From: Paenibacillus sp. JZ16
Lineage (GTDB): Bacteria > Bacillota > Bacilli > Paenibacillales > Paenibacillaceae
Length of the DNA: 64,000 nt
Assembly (NCBI RefSeq): GCF_015326965.1
Contig: NZ_CP017659.1
Location: 5,646,001-5,710,000 of the forward strand
Direction of reading: 5' to 3'
Shown piece after piece: positions 57,906-64,000 of this stretch. A program made the translations under genes and the position numbers. The notes under the pieces are model-generated. The model was not told the DNA's origin, made no database searches, and saw nothing but the letters and a program-made list of their open reading frames with translations. The first letter of the stretch is position 1. Each line of letters starts with the position of its first letter.

Positions 57906-60900
57906 TTGAGTGAAAAAAAAGAGATTTTATTTCATGCCGAAAAGCTGCTAAACAAAAGACATCGATTTATGATGACGAAGCTTTCCTCTATAGATTTTTC
58001 CGGTTTTACAACAATGGAACAACTATTCATCCATGAAATGGATGGGCGGCCGTTTGAGCGCATCGCCCCGGGTCAACGGTGGGGGGAAAAGTGGGGATAC
58101 GGCTGGTTCCGCTCGATGATCGTCGTTCCTCAGGAGGCTGAAGGCAAACGTCTTGTGGCCTTGCTTGATTTTGGATCCGAAGCGACCGTATATATTAACG
58201 GCATTGTGAGCGGCGCAAAGGACCTTAACCATCATTACGTAACGTTAACCCGTTCGGCGCAAGCCGGCGAGCGATTCGAAATTGTCGCGGAAGCGTACGC
58301 CGGCCAAACGGATTCTCAGCCGATGTTCGGAGAGTCGCAGCTCTGCATTTTTGAAGAGGAAGTCTACCAATTTTTCATCGATATGGAATGTTTGTACGAT
58401 CTTCGCAATCATCTCGATGCCAAATCCCTTCGCGTTGCGGAGATTGATCGTTGTTTGACTCAGGTGTTTGCCACGATCGACCTGACCCTGCGTCAGGAAT
58501 TGTTGGAAGAGAACGTAAAGCAGTGTCGGCAGATGATGGAGCCGTTCTTGGCCTGCATGAACGGTTCAACGGCGCCGACCCTGTACCTTATGGGACAGTC
58601 CCACCTGGATGTCGCCTGGCTGTGGCCGATCGCGGAAACGAAGCGGAAAATTGCGCGGACCATGTCCAATCAGTTGGCGCTCATGGACGAATATCCGGAA
58701 TACACTTACACCCAAAGCCAGCCGTATTTGTTCCAGGTGGTCAAGACGCTGTATCCGGAGTTGTATGGGCGCATTAAACAGGCGGTAAAGGAAGGGAGAA
58801 TCATACCCGAAGGATCCATGTGGGTGGAGCCCGATACGAATTTACCCAGCGGCGAGAGTCTGATCCGCCAGGCGCTGCACGGCAAGCGGTTCTTCAAGGA
58901 CGAATTCGGCGTGGACAACGAGATGCTGTGGCTGCCTGACGTATTCGGTTATTCCGGCAACCTGCCGCAAATCATGAAGGGCTGCGGGATCCATTATTTC
59001 GCGTCTACAAAATTGTTCGGTACTTATGATAATGTAGCGGACCCGTTCCCGCATAATACGTTCCTGTGGGAAGGGATCGACGGTTCGCAAATTTTGACGC
59101 ATCTGATGAACTACGGCGAGTACTACCCGATTCGGATCAATCCGTCGTTCTTGATCCATCAGTGGAGCGATCGCGTCCAGCTTGAGGGGATTTCTACGCG
59201 ACTCACGCAGTTCGGACACGGCGACGGAGGCGGCGGCTCCAATCGGGATGATCTCGAATTTATGCGCAGGCTCGGTAATTTGGAGGGCGTTCCCAAGACG
59301 AAGCATGGCTCGCCGATCGAATTTTTTGAGGATCAGATCGAAAAAGGCATCCCTGATGTCAAATACGTAGGAGAGCTCTATTATCCCGCCCACCGCGGGA
59401 CGTACACGACGCAAGCGATCATCAAAAAGCTGAACCGGAAGGCGGAAATCGGTTTCCGCGAGGCGGAGCTTTGGGGAGCTGCCGCGGAGCTGCTGGTTAA
59501 TCGGAACTACCCTCACGAGGACCTGGACCGGCTATGGAAGACCCTGCTGTTGCACCAATTTCACGATATTCTGCCGGGCTCCTCCATCCATCGTGTCCAT
59601 GAAGAGGCGCAGCTTGAGCTGATGGCATTGAATGAGAACGTGTACGACATGGCATCGGATACAAGGAATGCGCTCACGGACGATGATGCCTCCCGGGTTA
59701 CCGTCTTTAACTCGCTATCCTGGTCGAGAAAGGAATTGGTCGCGTTGCCAGCCGGCGTTCATGGGATTGCGGACGGGAACGGAGCGGTTATGCCGGTGCA
59801 ATTGTACGAAGGCGTTCGTTATGCCGAGGTAGAGGCGCCTTCCATGGGCTGGTCGACGTACAAGGCTGAAGCGGAAGCGTCGGATGCTCCAGCAGCATCG
59901 GCGGTCCTTGCAACGGAATCGAGTCTGGAGAACGAATGGATTGCACTCGAATTGAACGAACAGGGCGAGCTTACTCGTATTTTTGACAAGGAGACCGGCA
60001 CGGAATGGGCGGCGGATCGCTGCAACGTCATGCGAATGTATCGGGATCAAAATTCGGATTTCGATGCGTGGGAGATCGATCGGCGCTACCGCTTGGCACC
60101 CGTCGAGCTGAATACGAGCGCCAAGGTATCCGTTACCGCAAACGGCCCGCTCTTCGCGAATATTCGGGTTGAGCGCGAACTGAACCAATCGACCCTGGTC
60201 CAGGATATCCGGCTTCGTGCCGGCAGCCGCCGGGTGGAATTTCATACGACGATTCACTGGCGCGAGAAGAACAAGCTGCTAAAAGTCGATTTCCCTGTTC
60301 GCGTTCATGCGAACGAGTCGCTGCAGGAAATTCAGTTCGGTTACGTCAAGCGGCCGAATCATGCTTCGCGTCCGCATGATGCGGATCGATACGAAGTTGT
60401 TCAGCATAAGTGGTCGGCGCTTGCAGAAGCGAATCGCGGCTTTGCGCTGCTGAACGACTGCAAATACGGGATCTCCGTCAACGACAATACTCTGAGCCTA
60501 ACGCTGCTTCGGGCTCCGACGTGGCCGGATGAGACGTCCGATCAGGGGACGCATCATTTTACATATGGATTTACTTTCTGGAACGGAGCGTTCCTGGGCA
60601 GTCCTGTCGTACGGGAAGCCTATGAGATGAACTATCCTATCAGCCTCGTGTCTGGAGGAGGCCGGGAGGAGCAATCGTTGCTCTTTGTCGATCAAGCCAA
60701 TGTGATCGCGGAGACGGTCAAGCTTGCCGAAGACGAATCGGGCGATTGGATCGTGCGTCTGTACGAGAGCAAGGGAGCCTCCGTAGCGTGCGGGCTTCAC
60801 TTCGGCCTGTCCGTTGCGATGGTTTATGAGGCAAATATGCTGGAGGAGAGAATGGCGGAATTGCCGCACGAGGGCGGAAATGTATTGCTACAATTCGGTC

Positions 60901-60953
60901 CGTTCGAGGTGAAGACGATTCGGCTCCAACGGAGTGGGAGGAATAAAGGATGA
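57906..60953 (+). CDS. Alpha-mannosidase, GH38
   Basis: 1015 residues, TTG start. GH38 landmarks: GQSHLDVAWLWPIAETKRKI with zinc ligands H233 and D235, WLPDVFGYSGNLPQIMKGCG with nucleophile D345, and FHDILPGSSIHRVHEEAQLE with a further zinc His. The C-terminal beta-domains match the bacterial family. No signal peptide, so it acts on imported alpha-mannosides. It overlaps the SGNH hydrolase start by 4 nt. Length agrees with Bacillus GH38 enzymes. Substrate could be fungal mannan or N-glycan fragments. Confidence 0.96.
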   Translation: MSEKKEILFHAEKLLNKRHRFMMTKLSSIDFSGFTTMEQLFIHEMDGRPFERIAPGQRWGEKWGYGWFRSMIVVPQEAEGKRLVALLDFGSEATVYINGIVSGAKDLNHHYVTLTRSAQAGERFEIVAEAYAGQTDSQPMFGESQLCIFEEEVYQFFIDMECLYDLRNHLDAKSLRVAEIDRCLTQVFATIDLTLRQELLEENVKQCRQMMEPFLACMNGSTAPTLYLMGQSHLDVAWLWPIAETKRKIARTMSNQLALMDEYPEYTYTQSQPYLFQVVKTLYPELYGRIKQAVKEGRIIPEGSMWVEPDTNLPSGESLIRQALHGKRFFKDEFGVDNEMLWLPDVFGYSGNLPQIMKGCGIHYFASTKLFGTYDNVADPFPHNTFLWEGIDGSQILTHLMNYGEYYPIRINPSFLIHQWSDRVQLEGISTRLTQFGHGDGGGGSNRDDLEFMRRLGNLEGVPKTKHGSPIEFFEDQIEKGIPDVKYVGELYYPAHRGTYTTQAIIKKLNRKAEIGFREAELWGAAAELLVNRNYPHEDLDRLWKTLLLHQFHDILPGSSIHRVHEEAQLELMALNENVYDMASDTRNALTDDDASRVTVFNSLSWSRKELVALPAGVHGIADGNGAVMPVQLYEGVRYAEVEAPSMGWSTYKAEAEASDAPAASAVLATESSLENEWIALELNEQGELTRIFDKETGTEWAADRCNVMRMYRDQNSDFDAWEIDRRYRLAPVELNTSAKVSVTANGPLFANIRVERELNQSTLVQDIRLRAGSRRVEFHTTIHWREKNKLLKVDFPVRVHANESLQEIQFGYVKRPNHASRPHDADRYEVVQHKWSALAEANRGFALLNDCKYGISVNDNTLSLTLLRAPTWPDETSDQGTHHFTYGFTFWNGAFLGSPVVREAYEMNYPISLVSGGGREEQSLLFVDQANVIAETVKLAEDESGDWIVRLYESKGASVACGLHFGLSVAMVYEANMLEERMAELPHEGGNVLLQFGPFEVKTIRLQRSGRNKG

Positions 60954-61618
60954 AGCTGAAAGAAGGGCAACGCCTAGTCATGATCGGCGACTCGATCACG
61001 GACTGCGAACGTAAATATCCGTACGGGGAAGGGTTGTTCCAGGGCGTCGGCAAAGGGTATGCCGCACTTGTGGACGGGATGCTGCAGGCGGCATATCCCG
61101 AGCTCTCCATTCGCGTGACGAATATGGGCATCGGCGGCAATACGGTTCGGGATTTGCAGGCCAGATGGCAGACGGACGTACTGGATCTGAATCCGGATTG
61201 GTTAACGGTTATGATCGGCATCAACGATGTATGGCGGCGGTTCGACCAACCTGCTATCCCGGAGTCGCATGTGAGCCTTGAAGAATATGAACAGACCCTG
61301 GAAGAGCTGGTGCGATCGGCACTTCCCGGCTTGGAGGGACTCGTGATTATGACACCGTTCTATCTGGAGCCGAATGACCAAGATCGCATGCGCAGCCGGA
61401 TGGACGAGTTCGGACGGGCTGCCAAGCGGGTTGCGGAGCGGGTAGGTGCATTGTTTGTGGATACGCAGGCTGCTTTCGCCAGCCATTTCGAATACGTGCA
61501 TCCGACTGCGCTGGCGTCCGACCGGGTGCATCCGAGCTTGACGGGGCATCTGCTGCTTGCGCGCGCACTGCTGGAGGCGATCGGCTTCGATTGGTCGCGC
61601 ATGCGAGTCGGATCCTGA
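60950..61618 (+). CDS. SGNH/GDSL hydrolase
   Basis: 222 residues. Block I VMIGDSITDCER (S15), block II GIGGNTVRDL, block III VMIGINDVWRRF and block V SDRVHPSLTGH (catalytic Asp and His). Likely a carbohydrate esterase, e.g. deacetylase. No signal peptide. Coupled to the mannosidase by ATGA overlap, suggesting that it removes acetyl groups from imported mannosides. Confidence 0.93.
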   Translation: MKLKEGQRLVMIGDSITDCERKYPYGEGLFQGVGKGYAALVDGMLQAAYPELSIRVTNMGIGGNTVRDLQARWQTDVLDLNPDWLTVMIGINDVWRRFDQPAIPESHVSLEEYEQTLEELVRSALPGLEGLVIMTPFYLEPNDQDRMRSRMDEFGRAAKRVAERVGALFVDTQAAFASHFEYVHPTALASDRVHPSLTGHLLLARALLEAIGFDWSRMRVGS

Positions 61619-61730
61619 CGTCAACTGCACTTAGTTGTAGCGTTCCTACTTTATATTGTGGGGGCTAGTAGAGCCAGTGCTTCCTTCATCAGCATGGAGC
61701 AGGTAATCCGCAAAATGCTTGCAGAGCTCG

Positions 61731-61758
61731 GTGCGAAGTTTCTTCGAAATTCGCGCCG
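61731..61758. repeat. Hairpin-forming inverted repeat
   Basis: GGTGCGAAGTTTC / GAAATTCGCGCC with a 3-nt loop in the gap between the SGNH gene and the next transcription unit. No strong T-run directly after, so a terminator role is weak; a T-run occurs at about 61824. Confidence 0.45.
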
Positions 61759-61881
61759 AAGCTTACATCCGCTTATGCTTGTCGATCCGTATGTTCTGAT
61801 TGAAAATGTACGTCGCTAGGTCCTTTTTTTATTGCTCGATCCGCGTATGTGTTCCTCTCCAAGTTGAGAAAGGAGGTGGTT

Positions 61882-61971
61882 ATGGAGGCGTTTCGTACCC
61901 ATGGCTGTAGAAATAGGGTTCGAACAGACGGTATCCGGTCAGCAACGATATCATTCTATCAAAATTACTAG
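61882..61971 (+). CDS. Possible 29-residue leader peptide
   Basis: ATG 61882 is preceded by AAAGGAGGTGGTT, a near-perfect SD, and runs 29 codons (MEAFRTHGCRNRVRTDGIRS...) to TAG at 61969. It ends 19 nt before the start of the secreted propeller gene. Its very good ribosome site with a non-conserved, basic product suggests a leader ORF controlling translation or mRNA stability, or an evolutionary remnant of a longer gene. Confidence 0.35.
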   Translation: MEAFRTHGCRNRVRTDGIRSATISFYQNY

Positions 61972-61990
61972 AAGTCGGGAGGTAAGAGTT

Positions 61991-63616
61991 ATGAAGATGA
62001 AGCAGTGGAAACGTGCGGGAATTTGGACATGCACCATACTGACGGTCATGACGGCTCCAGGCGCCGCGGTGACGGCGCAGGCTGCGGAAAGCAGCGCGGA
62101 GCCACATCTGAGCAATGCAAAGAAAAAGGTTCAGGAGCCGTTCATGATCAAGATCGTGGATGCCGAGACGGGCCGGGGCATTCCTCTTGTTGAGCTGAAG
62201 ACGACGAACAACATTCTGTATTACACGGACAGTGCCGGTATCGTGGCCTTCAACGAGCCCGGCCTAATGGATCAGTCGGTCTTCTTTCATTTGTCGAGCG
62301 ACGGTTACGACTTCCCTGCCGACATGTTCGGCAATCGCGGGCAGGCCGTACAGATCACGCCCGGGGGCATGATTACGATCGAGATGAACCGGGTCAACAT
62401 CGCGGAACGGCTGTATCGGGTTACGGGACAGGGTATATACCGCGACAGCGTACTGCTTGGTTTGAATGCGCCGATTCAGGAGCCGCTGATCAACGGTCTG
62501 GTCATGGGACAGGATTCCGTGCAGACGATCGAGTACAACAATAAGCTGTACTGGTTCTGGGGCGATACCGACAGACCGGCTTATCCGCTGGGGAATTTCC
62601 GCGTAACGGGAGCGACTTCGAGTATGCCGCAAAACGGCGGGTTGGATCCTGACGTCGGCGTAAATCTGAACTATTTTACGAAAGACGACGGCTTCGTCAA
62701 AAGCTTGGTGCCGCCGCTGCCCGACGGCGCCGGTATAGCCTGGGTGTTCGGTTTGATGACCGCCGAGGACAGCACAGGACAGGAGCGTCTGCTCGCCGGC
62801 TACAGCACGCATAATCCCGATCTCACCGCCTTCGGGATTCTTGTCTTTAACGACAATACGAAGGAGTTTGAGCAGGTCGTCCAGTTCCCTTCCAAAGACG
62901 ATTGGCGCCATCCGGGAGGCCAAGCAACCTATTATGAAGAGAACGGGTCGGGTTACTGGCTCTTTACCGAACACCGGATGCCGAATTTGCGAGTTGCCGC
63001 CAGCTATGACGCCATCATCGACTATACTCAATACGAATCGTTTACGTGCTTGACGCCGGGAACGGCATACAACGGGGCTCAAACGTCGCTGGAACGAGAC
63101 GAGGACGGCAAGCTCGTATGGGGCTGGAAAAAGAACACGCCGCCGCTTACCCAAAGTCAAGAGAAGGAATTGATCCAACTAGGGCTGATCCAAGCGGATG
63201 ACCCGCATTATTATCAGTTGAAAGATGCCGATACCGGCGAAGCGGTGGAAATCGCCTCAAGCTCCGTCGAATGGAACGATTACCGGCAGCGTTACGTGAT
63301 GATCGGGCAGCAGCTGCAGGGCAAGACGTCGGTGCTCGGGGAAATCTGGTACGCGGAGGCTCCGGCCCCTCAAGGCCCTTGGACTACTGCCAAAAAGATC
63401 GTAACGCATGACAATTATACTTTTTACAACGTGGCCCAGCACAAAAACTTCAACAAGGAAAGCGGCCGAATTATCTATTTCGAAGGCACCTACACGAATA
63501 CGTTCACGGATCATATCCCGACACCGCGGTATAACTACAATCAAGTCATGTATAAACTCGATCTGGCGAATCCGGAGTTAGGGCTAGAGCCGGTTCAAGT
63601 AACGACCGGTATATAG
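61991..63616 (+). CDS. Secreted propeller-like protein
   Basis: 541 residues from ATG 61991 with GGGAGGT upstream. Signal peptide with core IWTCTILTVMTAPGAAVTAQ, cleaved near AQAA. The N-terminal half holds a small Ig-like/carboxypeptidase-regulatory domain (MIKIVDAETGRGIPLVELKT). From residue ~140 onward it is a propeller of the GH43/DUF4185 sort: NNKLYWFWGDTDRPAYPLGN, DWRHPGGQATYYEENGSGYW, SSVEWNDYRQRYVMIGQQLQ and GEIWYAEAPAPQGPWTTAKK. It may bind or cleave extracellular glycan feeding the island. I cannot name the family with certainty. Confidence 0.75.
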   Translation: MKMKQWKRAGIWTCTILTVMTAPGAAVTAQAAESSAEPHLSNAKKKVQEPFMIKIVDAETGRGIPLVELKTTNNILYYTDSAGIVAFNEPGLMDQSVFFHLSSDGYDFPADMFGNRGQAVQITPGGMITIEMNRVNIAERLYRVTGQGIYRDSVLLGLNAPIQEPLINGLVMGQDSVQTIEYNNKLYWFWGDTDRPAYPLGNFRVTGATSSMPQNGGLDPDVGVNLNYFTKDDGFVKSLVPPLPDGAGIAWVFGLMTAEDSTGQERLLAGYSTHNPDLTAFGILVFNDNTKEFEQVVQFPSKDDWRHPGGQATYYEENGSGYWLFTEHRMPNLRVAASYDAIIDYTQYESFTCLTPGTAYNGAQTSLERDEDGKLVWGWKKNTPPLTQSQEKELIQLGLIQADDPHYYQLKDADTGEAVEIASSSVEWNDYRQRYVMIGQQLQGKTSVLGEIWYAEAPAPQGPWTTAKKIVTHDNYTFYNVAQHKNFNKESGRIIYFEGTYTNTFTDHIPTPRYNYNQVMYKLDLANPELGLEPVQVTTGI

Positions 63617-63650
63617 CGTTAGAGCGCCAGACCGTTATTGATGAACGAAT

Positions 63651-63697
63651 AAGGACCTTTCCGTAAGCGCTGTGGGGCTTTACCGGAGAGGTCCTTT
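63651..63697. terminator. Bidirectional terminator
   Basis: AAGGACCTTTCCG / CGGAGAGGTCCTTTT stem between convergent genes. Confidence 0.82.
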
Positions 63698-63731
63698 TCG
63701 ACTTGAGCTTGTTCCTGCAGAACAGGCATAC

Positions 63732-64000
63732 CTAGCTGCCGCTTCTCCATGATAAGCTGGGAGGAACGATATCTTTAACGGCGGAGTCCCCGTGGATTTC
63801 CCGATACTGCTTCGGAGTAAGATTCGTGAACTTCTTGAATGTGGCGAAAAAATGCCCTTTGGATATGAAGCCGCATTGATCTGCGATCTCCAGTACCGAG
63901 AGCTGGCTGGATATCAGTTTCTCCTTCACTCTCTCGATTCGTTCCTGAAGTATGTACTCGGACAATGACACGTTCATGATCTCTTTGAAAAGCTGCCGGA
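63732..64000 (-). CDS. AraC-family regulator, C-terminal part (continues past right edge)
   Basis: Frame open to the window end. The visible part is the second HTH of an AraC domain: IMNVSLSEYILQERIERVKE, then VLEIADQCGFISKGHFFATF, KKFTNLTPKQYREIHG. The N-terminal sensor domain lies outside. It is probably another regulator of a carbohydrate locus. Confidence 0.85.
   Translation of the reverse strand, partial: RQLFKEIMNVSLSEYILQERIERVKEKLISSQLSVLEIADQCGFISKGHFFATFKKFTNLTPKQYREIHGDSAVKDIVPPSLSWRSGS

Overview
The window looks like a chromosomal segment of a Paenibacillus-type Firmicute. The evidence is the density of CUT1 sugar ABC transporters paired with YesM/YesN-like sensor-regulator pairs and AraC proteins, a GH67 and a GH38 enzyme, an SLH-domain surface protein, AGGAGG-type ribosome binding sites, frequent TTG/GTG starts and moderate GC. 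No rRNA, tRNA or CRISPR array was seen. Both edges cut genes: a permease on the left and an AraC regulator on the right.

Layout. (1) 1-8.9 kb: a glucuronoxylan (aldouronate) uptake and hydrolysis island with two CUT1 permeases, a histidine kinase, a binding lipoprotein, an AraC-type response regulator and cytosolic alpha-glucuronidase. (2) 9.1-14.3 kb: a polymorphic-toxin locus. A WXG100 toxin with its immunity gene is followed by orphan toxin tips, orphan immunity genes, a duplicated 77-bp terminator repeat and several frameshifted remnants. (3) 14.4-20.2 kb: lipoproteins, and two tandem copies of a module with a SigO-like region-4 sigma subunit, a YvrJ small membrane protein, an RsoA-like region-2 subunit and a signal-less cell-wall hydrolase. 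Each copy has kept a different subset of genes. A 39-bp promoter-like element with identical spacing occurs four times in front of the transcription units. (4) 20.5-26.8 kb: a sulfonate/organosulfur operon on the minus strand (ssuC, ssuB, a DszB-like desulfinase candidate, a cytosolic binding-protein paralogue, an ssuD-like monooxygenase, an ssuA lipoprotein), with a strong promoter and a leader hairpin. (5) 27-42 kb: housekeeping and stress genes (SUKH protein, AraC and MerR regulators, HxlR regulator divergent from an oxidoreductase, NCS2 permease plus guanine deaminase, a Cu/Zn-SOD-like protein lacking the disulfide cysteines, an orphan CdiI-like protein, a DUF2207 protein). (6) 42.4-48.1 kb: an SLH surface protein and a STAND NTPase. 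(7) 48.3-50.2 kb: a decayed second copy of the WXG toxin with a different tip, its immunity gene, and another orphan tip plus immunity pair. (8) 50.4-63.7 kb: a mannoside utilisation island with a GntR/LacI regulator, a DUF1861 protein, an AraC regulator, an LplB/YtcP/LplA-like transporter, a GH38 alpha-mannosidase, an SGNH hydrolase and a secreted propeller-like protein.

The most interesting content is the duplicated two-subunit sigma module with its four matched promoter elements, which appears to drive signal-less murein hydrolases and a holin-shaped YvrJ peptide. Second is the DszB-like protein in the sulfonate operon, which keeps the Cys/His/Arg triad. Third is the repeated pattern of toxin tip plus immunity cassettes at two loci. 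All assignments come from reading the sequence; no database search was run.
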